The notes beneath the pieces are model-generated. The model ran no database searches. It was not told the DNA's origin and saw only the letters and a program-made list of their open reading frames with translations. A stretch of 64,000 nt of DNA from an uncultured Prevotella sp. (lineage in GTDB: Bacteria; Bacteroidota; Bacteroidia; Bacteroidales; Bacteroidaceae). Below, one piece after another: positions 36,919-46,383 of the stretch. The stretch spans positions 1 to 64,000 of the forward strand of contig CALIZL010000019.1 in assembly GCA_938028745.1 (NCBI GenBank), read 5' to 3'. A program made the position numbers and the translations under genes. Position 1 is the stretch's first letter; each line of letters begins with the position of its first letter.

Positions 36919-36949
36919 CAAAGTTACGGCCTAAAACTGTGTGCGCAAA
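36919..36949 (-). promoter_or_regulatory. Promoter of the small-protein unit
   Basis: On the minus strand TTTG (36946-36949), a 19-bp spacer and TAACTTTG (36919-36926) match the consensus exactly. The predicted start is near 36912. Confidence 0.8.
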
Positions 36950-37001
36950 CAATTATGTAGAAAAATGGCGTTTTAAGGCCGTTTCTTTGACACACATCAA
37001 C

Positions 37002-37023
37002 GCGGTTGACCTAGGTCAACCGC
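37002..37023. promoter_or_regulatory. Perfect 22-bp palindrome between fetB and the small-protein promoter
   Basis: GCGGTTGACCT and its complement meet with no loop, centred on CCTAGG. It is 53 bp upstream of the small-protein -33 box and 15 bp past the fetB stop. Absence of a loop favours a dimeric protein-binding site over a terminator hairpin. Confidence 0.55.
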
Positions 37024-37037
37024 AGTGACACTGCCAA

Positions 37038-37817
37038 TTAGTCAGCCTTTAAAACATCAAGAAGACGGCCATGCTTGTCGAACGAGAAACGATGGGCCAT
37101 GTAAAGCGTAACCATGAGCGAGAGCATGGGTGCACAGAAAGTGATGCACGAAATAAGTATCTGATAACGCACTGCTGTATCGGGTGCCGAGCCACCAAGT
37201 ATCTGGCCAATCATCGTTCCGGGGAAACTAACCAGCCCCATTACTGCCATATTGGCAATACAAGGCATGAAAGATTTCTCTATGGCCTGCCTAATAAAGG
37301 GCGTCAAAGCCTCCAAACGCGTTGCGCCATTGCCCAAAAGATAGAAATACAACTGCCGCTCGCGCTGCAAGCCATGATAATACGTACTCAACGAAAGCAC
37401 GTTCACACCAAGCATGTTGCCTAGCAGTATGCCCACAACGGGTATAAAATAACGTGCATCGAAGGGATTATACAAGCGCAACACCACGAAAAGGGCATAC
37501 ATGCACACCACAAAAGCTCCCACGCCTAAACCTACGGCTATGGGCATAAGCATTAGCCGCATGCGCATACGGGTGCGGTTTACTGCCGTTATCGAGGCCA
37601 CCAGCACCATCAGCACAAACCAAAGCACGTTGATTAACCAGCTGTTGTAGCTGAAAAGAAACTCTAAGTAAAGCCCAATAAGCGACATCTGCACCACCAT
37701 ACGCACCGTAGAGATGATGGTAGAGCGAATAAGAGGGACTTTGAAATAATGGAAGAAGTAAAGCGGAACAAGCACCAAGAGCAATGTCAAGAGCATTCCG
37801 ATGATGGATATATTCAT
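37038..37817 (-). CDS. fetB: FetB-like (UPF0014) ABC transporter permease
   Basis: A 259-residue inner-membrane permease with about seven hydrophobic segments. Typical UPF0014 features are present: IRSTIISTVRMVVQMSLIG at about 30-48, VVGILLGNMLGVNVLSLS near the middle, LGNGATRLEALTPFIRQAI, and GLVSFPGTMIGQILGG. Family members with a cognate FetA export iron or act in metal and oxidative-stress homeostasis; that role is inferred from homology. It starts 21 bp after the FetA-like ATPase gene and is translated in the same operon. Confidence 0.88.
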   Translation of the reverse strand: MNISIIGMLLTLLLVLVPLYFFHYFKVPLIRSTIISTVRMVVQMSLIGLYLEFLFSYNSWLINVLWFVLMVLVASITAVNRTRMRMRLMLMPIAVGLGVGAFVVCMYALFVVLRLYNPFDARYFIPVVGILLGNMLGVNVLSLSTYYHGLQRERQLYFYLLGNGATRLEALTPFIRQAIEKSFMPCIANMAVMGLVSFPGTMIGQILGGSAPDTAVRYQILISCITFCAPMLSLMVTLYMAHRFSFDKHGRLLDVLKAD

Positions 37818-37838
37818 TTTATAAAGCCGTGTTTGGGG

Positions 37839-38477
37839 TTACTGATTGTTTAGTTTAAGCATCAAGGTTTTATCGCATTGCCCTGCAAAGGCCCTATCGT
37901 GGCTCACGGCGATGATAGCCGCCTCTCGTTTGGCCAAGCTTTGCAGATAGCCCGCAACAAGCAATGCACTGTCAACATCTAAGGCCGATGTTGGTTCGTC
38001 TACCAGCAACACCTTCTTGTCTAACAATCCGGCCATCGAGAGCATAATGCGCTGCCGTTCGCCTCCGCTCACTTCGGCCATCCGCTTATCGTATAAGGTT
38101 TCGTCCAATCGCAGTCGCACCCATTGGTCCATCAGCGCCTCCTTAGAAAATCGTTTGTCGCGATTTACCCGTAGCTGGTAAGGCAAAGCCACAAGCTCGG
38201 CCACGGTGTTGCAAGGCAGGTTCACTTCTTGTGGCACATAGGCCATCACACTGCGCATATACTCCGCAGAGAGGGGCGTTAGTTCTGTTCCGCCAATGCT
38301 AACCGAACCCTCGTCAAGGGGCTGAAACCCCAATATACATCGCAAGAGCGTTGTTTTTCCGCATCCCGACTCGCCCATCACGCAAAGCATCTCGCCCCCA
38401 CTAACCACAAACGAAAGGTTGTGGAACAGACTTTTACTCTCTAACGCAAGACTGGCGTCTTTCATTTCTACCGTCAT
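37839..38477 (-). CDS. fetA: FetA-like ABC transporter ATP-binding protein
   Basis: A 212-residue ABC ATPase. Walker A is GESGCGKTT with Lys41, the signature is VSGGERQR, and Walker B is VLLVDEPTSALD followed by the switch His in AVSHDRA. The short length and pairing with a UPF0014 permease identify it as FetA-type. It probably powers metal export across the inner membrane. It diverges from aguA across 219 bp. Confidence 0.88.
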   Translation of the reverse strand: MTVEMKDASLALESKSLFHNLSFVVSGGEMLCVMGESGCGKTTLLRCILGFQPLDEGSVSIGGTELTPLSAEYMRSVMAYVPQEVNLPCNTVAELVALPYQLRVNRDKRFSKEALMDQWVRLRLDETLYDKRMAEVSGGERQRIMLSMAGLLDKKVLLVDEPTSALDVDSALLVAGYLQSLAKREAAIIAVSHDRAFAGQCDKTLMLKLNNQ

Positions 38478-38661
38478 ACTATATTATATAATGTGTTATG
38501 GTGCGAAGGTTAGGCAAAGTGCGCATACACACACAAGGTTATGCGCTGGTATGGCCAGGCACGGTTCGCGCCAAGTGTTCTTTAAGTTCAATAAAGTAAT
38601 GAATTGTCTACAAAAATACAAAGAAAAGTTCACAAACGTGTCGTTTGTTGGCTTTTTACGC

Positions 38662-38669
38662 TATCTTTG
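38662..38669 (+). promoter_or_regulatory. Candidate -7 box for aguA-aguB
   Basis: TATCTTTG fits the -7 consensus 27 bp upstream of the start codon. No clean TTTG lies 18-21 bp upstream, so the promoter is only half supported. Confidence 0.45.
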
Positions 38670-38696
38670 CAATGAAAACGAAGGAGAAAGACAAAT

Positions 38697-39782
38697 ATGG
38701 CAACATCCAACAACATCGACATAAAGCTTTACTTACCTGCCGAGTGGCACGAGCAAAGCGGCGTGCAGCTTACTTGGCCGCACGCAAAAACCGACTGGGC
38801 ACCCATTTTGCCCGACATAACCAAGGTGTTTGTGGAGCTTACGCGAGCCATAGCCAAACGCGAAAAGGTGCTTATCGTGGCCCCCGATACCGATGAGGTG
38901 AAAGCTACGCTTATGCGAAACTTAGGCATGGAACGCCTGCGCAACGTGCTGTTTCACCAATGCGAAACCAATGACACATGGGCCAGAGACCATGCCGCCA
39001 TAACGCTTACGGGCAACAACACCAACAATGGATTTAAGGTACAGAACACGCTGCTGGACTTTAAGTTTAACGGATGGGGCGAAAAGTTTGCTGCCGACAA
39101 AGACAACGCCATTACCCAAAGCCTATATCACGAGGGAATGCTTAACGGAACGCTTGAAAGCCACAACGACTTTGTTCTTGAAGGCGGTGCCATAGAAAGC
39201 GACGGAAAGGGAACGGTGTTCACAACATCGCAATGCCTGCTGGCACCGCATCGCAACCAACCTATGACAAAAGACGACATTGAACAACGGCTGAAAGACG
39301 CGTTGAGAGCCGAACACGTGGTATGGCTAGACCACGGGAACCTTGTTGGCGACGATACAGACGGACATATCGACACCATTGTGCGCACAGCACCCGAAAA
39401 TACGCTGTTATATGTGGGATGCGACGACAGCCACGATGAGCAATACGAGGATTTTTTGGCCTTAGAACACCAGCTAATTGGCCTCCGCACATCAACAGGC
39501 ATGCCCTATCGACTGCTGCGCCTGCCCATGCCCGGCGCCATTTACGACGAGGGCGAACGTCTGCCTGCCACCTATGCCAACTTCCTCATCATCAATGGAG
39601 CCGTTATTTGCCCCACTTACGCACAACCCGAAAAGGACAAACAGGCGCTGCAAACCATCGCCCAAGCCTACCCAGACCGCGAAACCATAGGCATAGATGC
39701 ACGCACCGTTATCAAACAACATGGGTCGTTGCACTGCCTTACCATGCAATTTCCGCAAGGCGTTATTGCCAATAACCCATAA
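38697..39782 (+). CDS. aguA: Agmatine deiminase (peptidyl-arginine deiminase family)
   Basis: Converts agmatine to N-carbamoylputrescine and ammonia. The 361-residue protein has the family catalytic set: the substrate-binding TWARDHAAIT motif near residue 92, the GDDTDGHIDT motif with catalytic Asp and His, and the nucleophile Cys347 in HGSLHCLTM near the C terminus. The next gene encodes the following enzyme and starts 18 bp later, so the pair forms a putrescine biosynthesis operon. Confidence 0.95.
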   Translation: MATSNNIDIKLYLPAEWHEQSGVQLTWPHAKTDWAPILPDITKVFVELTRAIAKREKVLIVAPDTDEVKATLMRNLGMERLRNVLFHQCETNDTWARDHAAITLTGNNTNNGFKVQNTLLDFKFNGWGEKFAADKDNAITQSLYHEGMLNGTLESHNDFVLEGGAIESDGKGTVFTTSQCLLAPHRNQPMTKDDIEQRLKDALRAEHVVWLDHGNLVGDDTDGHIDTIVRTAPENTLLYVGCDDSHDEQYEDFLALEHQLIGLRTSTGMPYRLLRLPMPGAIYDEGERLPATYANFLIINGAVICPTYAQPEKDKQALQTIAQAYPDRETIGIDARTVIKQHGSLHCLTMQFPQGVIANNP

Positions 39783-39800
39783 AACCACGACAAAGAAAAA

Positions 39801-40682
39801 ATGCTTAGAACAGGAATAATACAACAACACAACACGGCCGACATACAAGACAACATGAACCGACTGGCCAACGGCATTGCTCGGCTGGCTAAGGAGGGCG
39901 CACAACTCATCGTTCTGCAAGAACTACACAACTCGTTGTACTTCTGCCAAGAAGAACAAGTAGACGTGTTCGACCTAGCCGAGCCCATTCCTGGTCCGTC
40001 AACGCAGTTTTTTGGCCAATTGGCCAAGGAGCATGGTGTAGTGATTGTTACCTCGCTGTTCGAGAAAAGAGCACCAGGGCTTTACCATAACACGGCTGTG
40101 GTGATGGAAAAAGACGGCAGCGTGGCAGGCATTTATCGTAAGATGCACATCCCCGACGACCCTGCTTACTACGAGAAGTTTTACTTTACGCCGGGCGACT
40201 TGGGTTTTGAACCCATCAACACAAGCGTTGGCCGATTGGGCGTGCTGGTTTGTTGGGACCAATGGTATCCCGAAGCAGCCCGGCTGATGGCCATGCGCGG
40301 AGCCGACTTGCTTATCTATCCCACCGCCATTGGCTATGCAGCCAGCGACGATGAGGCCGAACAGCAACGCCAACGCGAGGCTTGGACAACCATACAGCGC
40401 GCACACGCTGTGGCTAACGGACTGCCTGTGGTGGCAGTTAACCGCGTTGGCTTTGAGCCAGACCCTTCGCAAGAAACGCCAGGCATCAACTTTTGGGGCA
40501 GTTCGTTCGTAGCTGGTCCGCAAGGCGAACTGCTTTTCCGTGCCAACAACACCGAAGAACAGCGCGCCATTGTAGACGTGGACTTGGCTCACAGCGAGCA
40601 AGTTCGCCGTTGGTGGCCATTCTTCCGCGATCGCCGCATAGACGAATACGGCGGCCTTACGCAGCGTTTCTTGCAGCCATAG
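39801..40682 (+). CDS. aguB: N-carbamoylputrescine amidohydrolase (nitrilase superfamily)
   Basis: Hydrolyses N-carbamoylputrescine to putrescine, ammonia and CO2. The Glu-Lys-Cys triad is visible: Glu41 (LIVLQELHN), Lys114 (YRKMHIPDDP) and Cys151 (LVCWDQWYPE). Length (293) and the CWDQWYPEAAR motif match the plant and bacterial AguB group rather than other nitrilases. Co-transcribed with aguA. With no speA-type arginine decarboxylase in the window, the source of agmatine is not shown. Confidence 0.95.
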   Translation: MLRTGIIQQHNTADIQDNMNRLANGIARLAKEGAQLIVLQELHNSLYFCQEEQVDVFDLAEPIPGPSTQFFGQLAKEHGVVIVTSLFEKRAPGLYHNTAVVMEKDGSVAGIYRKMHIPDDPAYYEKFYFTPGDLGFEPINTSVGRLGVLVCWDQWYPEAARLMAMRGADLLIYPTAIGYAASDDEAEQQRQREAWTTIQRAHAVANGLPVVAVNRVGFEPDPSQETPGINFWGSSFVAGPQGELLFRANNTEEQRAIVDVDLAHSEQVRRWWPFFRDRRIDEYGGLTQRFLQP

Positions 40683-40788
40683 CAGCCTGCATTGCAGCTG
40701 TTTCTGCCTTTTAGGTTTGTTGGTTTGCCTCTTTAAGGCTCTCATTAGCCTGCTTCTTCTAGGCCGTTAGTTTGTTTCTTTTAGGGCG

Positions 40789-43560
40789 TTAGTCTGCCTC
40801 TTGCGAGTTATTGGCGGCAAGCAGCGAGCCGAAAAAGCCCAGCAAAACCTCCACGCTCTTTTTGTCGGGTATGGCTATCTTGATGTGTGTTGCTCCCGTT
40901 TCGGGGTCTTCTTCCACCAGTTCTTCCACCAGCTGCCTTGTTGCCTCTGGCGATTTAAGCGTGTCTGCAAGCCCTTGAAAGAACGTACGCCCTACATGTA
41001 CCAGCTCTTTGGGCGTGGATGGGTTTGCGCTGCGGCTGCTGTGGCTATGGGTAGGCGTGACATTGGCGTTTCGTTTTGCCGCATTCTTGGGTGTGTCTGC
41101 GTGTCCAAAGTCCTTGTTCTCGGCCGTTTCGCCTCCGTGCTCAACAGTATTGTCCTCGTACTCGGCAGCATCGTCTTCTGTTTCATCATCAGTTGGTGTG
41201 CCAAAATCAAAATTAGCGACTGCCGTTGTGTCAACGTACTCGCCTTGCGGGCTTTTGCTTTCCCTTGCACGTTCTGCATTGGTATCTCCGCCCTCGTTGT
41301 TGGCTATGGTGTGCGCGCTTACTTCGCTTTCTTCATTATTGCGCGTTTCTTCTTCATTTTCGGCCAGATCGTCATCGTCAAACACTTCCGTTTCGTTTGT
41401 TTCGGGGGCGTTGTCTTCCATCGTTTCATTGCCCACAACCTGCTCTTGCTCGTCGTTGTCAATGGGGCTTTCGCCAGTGTGGGTGTCTGCCGAGCTACCC
41501 ATCGTTTTGTTTAGTTCGGTCATCATCTCGTCAAACTTGCCTTGTTGGGCAAAGATGGTGTCCTCTCCGCCATCCAAAACCCCTTCGAAGAGAGAGGATT
41601 TGAACTTTAATTTATCCAGCATGTCTTCTTCGAACGTGCCTGCCGACACGAGGTTTATCACCTGTATGTTGCGTTTCTGCCCCAGACGGTAAACACGTGC
41701 GATGCGTTGTTCAAGCACGGCAGGGTTCCAAGGCAGGTCTACGTTCACCACGATGGAGGCTGCTTGCAGGTTCAGTCCAGTGCTTCCTGCATCGGTAGAG
41801 AGGAAAACGCGGCAGTGGGGTTCGTCCATAAAGTTGTTTACAAGGTCTTTACGGCGTATCGAGGGGATGCCGCCATGCAGATATTCAAAGCCGATGCCTT
41901 CCTTTTCCAATTCTTTAGCCACCAGTCTTGTCATTCGTTCCCACTGGCTAAACACCACCAATTTCTCGTCGCCGCTTTCTATAACATTGCGCACGATGTT
42001 TATCACCTCGGTTACTTTTGTGTCGAACCGCGTTTTTTGGTCTAATATATAGGTGCTGTCGCACAGCATGCGCATCTGCGAGAGGTGCTTCATCAGCCTA
42101 TTGCGGTCTGTTTCAGACAAGAAGTGCATGTTCTGCCATTTCTTCAACAGCACCGACACATGCCAGCGCGCCTCATCGTGTTGCACCATCTGTTGCTTAG
42201 TCATGGGTACGAACAAAAGCTTGTCTTGTCTTTCGGGCATTTGCAAGTTTACGTCGCGTTTGCGCCTCCGTATCAAGAAACGTTTGATGCGATCGCCCAA
42301 TTCGTTCAGGTTGCGATAGCCCGCGGTAGCACCTCTCTCATCGAGCATAATGTACCGGTCTTTAAACTTATAATAAGGGCTAAGTGCGAATTGGTCTACC
42401 AATTCGGCCACCGAATAGAGTTCTTCCAAGCGGTTTTCCAAAGGCGTACCCGATAGCACCACGGCATATAGGGCGTTCACTTTGCGGGCCGCTTTGGCGA
42501 TGTGCGTGTTCCAATTCTTAAGTCGCTGCACCTCGTCTATCACCAACATGTCTACCTCTATGCTTTTGAGAAGTTTCAAATCGTTGCTTAATGCGTTGTA
42601 TGATATGATGCGATAGGGCTCTTGACCTTCATATTGTTTGCATCTGGCCAACAAGTCGCCCTCTATAACGTGCACTGTTTCGCCTGTAAATCGTTCTATT
42701 TCGCGTTTCCATTGGTATTTCAGCGATGTGGGACACACGATGAGCACATTTCCCACCAGAGCCTTGCGCCTTAACATCTGCGCTGTGGCGATGGCTTGAA
42801 TGGTTTTGCCCAGTCCCATCTCGTCGGCGATGATGGATTTGCCAGCCTTTAAGGCAAACTTTATGCCCTCAACTTGATAAGGATAGAGGCGGGTGTGCAG
42901 CAGAGAGTCGAAATCTTCCTGCCCCAAAGCGTCAACCCATGCTGCCCTTTCAATGTTTTCTCGGCGTTCAACAACATATTGCAGCGCATCGGGGTAACAT
43001 CTAAACCCGGCATCGAGTTCTCGGGCCTTGGCCAAGAACTCATGGAAATGGGCATAAGCTGTTGGTTTCAACGCTAAATGCTCGTCAAAGTAATCGTTCG
43101 CCAACATCTTAAATGCCTCGCTGTTGTCGCAGCCGATGCGTATGCGCACTTGGCGGCCTTGCCTGTAGTCGATGTATACGGAAGAGTAGGACGGCAGCTC
43201 CCTGTGCACTTTTCGTCGCCCGCCAAACGTGAGTTTCAATGCTTCAATGTGCTTGCATGTGCCAAGTTGTGACGTGCGGAAATCAAAACACGAGCAATAA
43301 TTCCACTGGCTGTTTGCCCCGCGATACACAACTTTATACTGTTGTTCGTTTTTGGGATTGGTCACTATGTACTCTCCGGGCTGCAGCTTGTCGTCTACGG
43401 CAGCAACAAGCAGTCGCTCTTCTCTGGCCACTTGCCTTCTTAATGCCACCTGCCAGTCTTCCAAGTTCATACCTTTGGGCATCACTTGGTGGGATATTCT
43501 TTTCCTTATCTTTTGTTTACCCTTCTTTTTCTTCTTTCCCTTGTTGATGTTTTCGCTCAT
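40789..43560 (-). CDS. SWIM zinc finger and SNF2-family DEAD/H-box ATPase
   Basis: A 923-residue protein likely to remodel nucleoprotein or translocate on DNA. A Lys-rich N terminus (residues 5-25) precedes a SWIM zinc finger with CxC...CxH ligands (Cys89, Cys91, Cys102, His104). The SNF2 ATPase core follows: Walker A DEMGLGKT with Lys252, Walker B-like VIDEVQRLKN, and in the second lobe a TDAGSTGLNLQ motif and the arginine fingers in QRIARVYRLGQ. After about residue 690 comes a long, strongly acidic, repeat-like tail rich in Glu/Asp/Asn/Thr (to about 855), then a short conserved C-terminal domain. Its cellular role is not known. Confidence 0.9.
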   Translation of the reverse strand: MSENINKGKKKKKGKQKIRKRISHQVMPKGMNLEDWQVALRRQVAREERLLVAAVDDKLQPGEYIVTNPKNEQQYKVVYRGANSQWNYCSCFDFRTSQLGTCKHIEALKLTFGGRRKVHRELPSYSSVYIDYRQGRQVRIRIGCDNSEAFKMLANDYFDEHLALKPTAYAHFHEFLAKARELDAGFRCYPDALQYVVERRENIERAAWVDALGQEDFDSLLHTRLYPYQVEGIKFALKAGKSIIADEMGLGKTIQAIATAQMLRRKALVGNVLIVCPTSLKYQWKREIERFTGETVHVIEGDLLARCKQYEGQEPYRIISYNALSNDLKLLKSIEVDMLVIDEVQRLKNWNTHIAKAARKVNALYAVVLSGTPLENRLEELYSVAELVDQFALSPYYKFKDRYIMLDERGATAGYRNLNELGDRIKRFLIRRRKRDVNLQMPERQDKLLFVPMTKQQMVQHDEARWHVSVLLKKWQNMHFLSETDRNRLMKHLSQMRMLCDSTYILDQKTRFDTKVTEVINIVRNVIESGDEKLVVFSQWERMTRLVAKELEKEGIGFEYLHGGIPSIRRKDLVNNFMDEPHCRVFLSTDAGSTGLNLQAASIVVNVDLPWNPAVLEQRIARVYRLGQKRNIQVINLVSAGTFEEDMLDKLKFKSSLFEGVLDGGEDTIFAQQGKFDEMMTELNKTMGSSADTHTGESPIDNDEQEQVVGNETMEDNAPETNETEVFDDDDLAENEEETRNNEESEVSAHTIANNEGGDTNAERARESKSPQGEYVDTTAVANFDFGTPTDDETEDDAAEYEDNTVEHGGETAENKDFGHADTPKNAAKRNANVTPTHSHSSRSANPSTPKELVHVGRTFFQGLADTLKSPEATRQLVEELVEEDPETGATHIKIAIPDKKSVEVLLGFFGSLLAANNSQEAD

Positions 43561-43704
43561 TATCAGTTAAACTTTGCTCGTTTTTGAAGAAGTTATCTTG
43601 GCTTTATCACTTCAATGTGCACAATGTGGGGCTTTGTGCCAGATGGCCAAAGCAAATTGGCAAGGCCAAACAACGCCCCCCTTTTTGGAGTATAAAGCAC
43701 GTAA

Positions 43705-43712
43705 CAAAGATA
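43705..43712 (-). promoter_or_regulatory. Candidate -7 box for the SNF2 gene
   Basis: On the minus strand TATCTTTG fits the -7 consensus and implies a leader of about 140 nt. No -33 box was found at the right spacing. Confidence 0.35.
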
Positions 43713-44337
43713 CAATAATATTTGATAATCTGACTGCTTTGTGGCCGTAAAGTTTAGGTATGCATCAGAAGTGCATTGCAGGAAGACGCTTTTTGCTAGT
43801 TGTTTTCAGCTCGAATGGTTGTGTACGTGGTACCTCCGATATCGAAACACAAACAACAAATCGGGGTTATAGTCGTTGTTATGCCTGTTTATGATTGGGA
43901 GATTTCACCGCACATCCTTCACTAACCGCCCCACAAGGTCGATAACTACCTTTATTTTACAATACTGAGAAGACTCTATTTTACGAATCCTATATGGAAA
44001 ATAACGCGCAGCACATTGGGAAAGATGGGCTTACAAGTTTGTCGATGTAAAATAAATTCACGTGAAACATCGCCATAAATTCACATTTTTAAGCCTTTTA
44101 CCTTTCGAAATCTCTACAACTGGTGGCCAGAGAGAGAGGCTTTACCTAGGTGTGCAACCTGCTCCTTTTGCCTACAACCTGCCGTGATGGCTTGCCCAAA
44201 GCCGAACATAAGGCGGAAGGAGTGGCAACGATAAATGTTAAGGCATGCCCAGTCTTTTCGCCCTAGCCCACATGGTTGATGGCATAGAGGTAGCAAATGT
44301 TTTTCTCTATCACCCTCCTGTGGCATGTTATAGTCAA
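43713..44337. other. Intergenic stretch without a supported gene
   Basis: No frame here has convincing coding features. One phrase, GGGGTTATAGTCG near 43866, resembles the MITE terminal sequence but lacks a partner. The remainder is featureless. Confidence 0.4.
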
Positions 44338-44501
44338 AAGTAAATGGATTTGGGAAATAGAATTTGCAGAACGAAGGAGAGTTCAGGCGAGCTGTGATGA
44401 GCTTTCTTGAAAACATCGCGAAATACAAGGAAGCGGTGGATTTACTTCTAACCGTCAATTCCCGATTGGTTGATTCCAAAAACATTTCTTTTTGACTATA
44501 A
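44338..44501 (+). mobile_element. MITE-like element, copy 3 (different interior)
   Basis: 164 bp bounded by TTATAGTCAAAAGTAAATGG and, read from the right, TTATAGTCAAAAAGAAATG. The termini match copies 1 and 2, but the interior does not align with theirs. Length is nearly the same (160 and 164 bp). No transposase frame lies inside. Confidence 0.6.
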
Positions 44502-44531
44502 CCCTTCCACTTACACCAGGAAAATGCAAAA

Positions 44532-44558
44532 CGGGATGCTTTATCACAAAGCATCCCG
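44532..44558 (-). terminator. Rho-independent terminator for the 44770-45885 gene
   Basis: Perfect 11-bp arms CGGGATGCTTT and AAAGCATCCCG with a 5-nt loop, followed on the minus strand by TTTTGCATTTT. It is about 210 nt past the stop, leaving a long 3' untranslated region. Confidence 0.75.
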
Positions 44559-44769
44559 TTGTCATTAACAACTCTCTTTTCTTTCTTTGTTTCCTGAATA
44601 ATCTTTACTTTCTAATGCTATACCTGATTTGAGATTCAATCCTTATTCAATCTTTTGCCTATGTTATGGGATGTTGTGGGGGAATAAACCAACATCCTGT
44701 CGACTACTTTCCCCGTATCCCCTTAACATACTGGGCCTATGGCAAAGCCCGCCTAATACCTAATTGTTT

Positions 44770-45885
44770 TTATCTTCGTCCCCCGAAGTGTACACCACCA
44801 GAGTTGGTGTTCGAGGAGTTTGTATTGTTATGTTGTGGCGTATATGTTGTGCCGCCATTGCTTGCTCCGCCAAACGAACGTCCCGATGTTGAAGGGGTAG
44901 ACCCACCTTGCGAACGTGTGGAATTAAACTGTGTTACGCTTTGTTGCGTGTTGCTGAAAGACGAACCACCTGTGTTTCCACCGAACGAACGTCCCGATGT
45001 TGAAGGCTGTGAGCCTTGCGAACGGCTAGGGCTGAACTTGCTGTTGGGCACTTCGGGCGAGCCACTTGCATCAGAGCCGCTGAAATAACGTGCGCCCCCA
45101 AAGTTTCCGCTGCCAAAGTTGTCGTCGTAATCGCGGTTTATGCGTGCCGTACTCCGCGTGCTGCTTTGACGCTCGTAACCATCATTCCAACTTTCGCCAT
45201 AACCAAAATCGCGCCCCGAACCATAGCGGCTACCGCCCGAACGCCTGGACTGGCTAGGATAATTGTAATTGTACGTGCCATAGTCGCGACCAGAGTAAGA
45301 TCTTTGCGGTGCGTCGTAGCCATAGCCGTAATTGTCGTAGCTGTTATCGGTAAAGCCGCCAAACCTAAATCCGCGTCCATAGTCGCCACGTTGGAAACCA
45401 TCGCGCATGCCATAGCTGCGCCCTCCACCGAATTGCCTTCCGCTGTACCTGCTGCTCCCATTATACCAACCACTGTTACCGCGGTAAGTGTTGTAAAATA
45501 CGGGGCGACCGAAGTAATAATAGTCGCGATAGGGATAGCGAGCGTATATGCGGAACCGCCAGTAACCAGTGTCGTAGTAAAGCGGACGGTAGAAGTAATT
45601 GGCCTGGCAGTATGCCCTGTATTGCCAATCGTATAGTATATAACCCAAGTCTTGGTTGCGCCTGCGCCAATAGATGCCGTAGAGGTCGTCGTAATGGTCG
45701 ATGCTAAGCAAGTAATCGAGGTTTATTTCGTAAGCAGCCTCATACTGGTCGTCGGTGAGGTTCAGCTCGTACGCCATCTTATCGGTGAGGAAGAGGGCCT
45801 GTTGCCGCGCTTGTTCGAAACTCATCGCCTTAGCCTGATAAGCAAAAGCCAGCAGAGTAAGCAGGGTTATTAATAGCTTCTTCAT
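44770..45885 (-). CDS. Secreted Tyr/Arg-, Gly- and Ser-rich low-complexity protein
   Basis: A 371-residue exported protein of unknown function. A signal peptide (MKKLLITLLTLLAFAYQAKA) leads to a helical segment at about 22-60 (ALFLTDKMAYELNLTDDQYE and following) that resembles a Spy-like or DUF-type helical pair. The next section is aromatic and arginine-rich (YWRFRIYARYPYRDYYYFG). From about 145 the sequence is Gly/Ser/Arg/Tyr-rich, with two close copies of PSTSGRSFGG near the C terminus. The composition suggests an extended, perhaps self-associating surface protein. It has its own well-formed promoter and terminator. Confidence 0.75.
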   Translation of the reverse strand: MKKLLITLLTLLAFAYQAKAMSFEQARQQALFLTDKMAYELNLTDDQYEAAYEINLDYLLSIDHYDDLYGIYWRRRNQDLGYILYDWQYRAYCQANYFYRPLYYDTGYWRFRIYARYPYRDYYYFGRPVFYNTYRGNSGWYNGSSRYSGRQFGGGRSYGMRDGFQRGDYGRGFRFGGFTDNSYDNYGYGYDAPQRSYSGRDYGTYNYNYPSQSRRSGGSRYGSGRDFGYGESWNDGYERQSSTRSTARINRDYDDNFGSGNFGGARYFSGSDASGSPEVPNSKFSPSRSQGSQPSTSGRSFGGNTGGSSFSNTQQSVTQFNSTRSQGGSTPSTSGRSFGGASNGGTTYTPQHNNTNSSNTNSGGVHFGGRR

Positions 45886-46039
45886 AATCGTTCTTTTTAA
45901 AGATGTTTATAACTCGATTCTAATTTTTTGGAGGCCAGCTCGGTTTTGGTTCTCTGTCTCTCTCTTTGTCTTTGTGGGGTAGCCTATGGCCGCCTCTTTG
46001 GGGATAAGCCTTTTGGCCTTTGTTCCCTTTTTACATTTG

Positions 46040-46070
46040 CAAAGTTAGCCCAATTATAAGCCCTGCCAAA
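46040..46070 (-). promoter_or_regulatory. Promoter of the Tyr/Arg-rich secreted protein
   Basis: On the minus strand TTTG (46067-46070), a 19-bp spacer and TAACTTTG (46040-46047) match the consensus. The leader is about 150 nt. Confidence 0.75.
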
Positions 46071-46119
46071 AGGTTTTTCCCTAAACACGAAAGGAAATCC
46101 CCTACTCCAATGGAATAGT

Positions 46120-46300
46120 GAGTTAGTTTGTGAGGTGGTGAGGTGGTGGGTTTATGAGTTGGTAAGTTCATGAGTTTGTGAGTTTATAAGTTTATAAGTT
46201 AGTATGTTAGTGGAGTAGTTTATGAGTTGGTAAGTTTATAGTCTCACAAACTCATGAACTTATAAACTTATAAACTCATGAACTTATAAGCTTAGGCACA
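46120..46300. repeat. GAGTTTATAAGTT-type simple repeats in both orientations
   Basis: A run of short AGTT(T/G)(A/G)TGAG / AGTTTATAAG units is followed by inverted versions (AACTCATGAACTTATAA). The two halves can fold on each other near 46170-46290. Related tracts occur at about 430-470, 17190-17270 (reverse complement) and 59275-59310. Confidence 0.65.
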
Positions 46301-46383
46301 ATGAATTATCTATTGAATGATAGTTTTTATTGCTTACTCTCTAACAGTAGGCCAGAAAGAAATGTTTTTACCAGACAGCAACA

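Noticed and set aside
44114..44554. Minus-strand frame of 146 codons
   Set aside because: It spans MITE copy 3 and the terminator hairpin at 44532-44558. The sequence has no recognisable domain or coding pattern.
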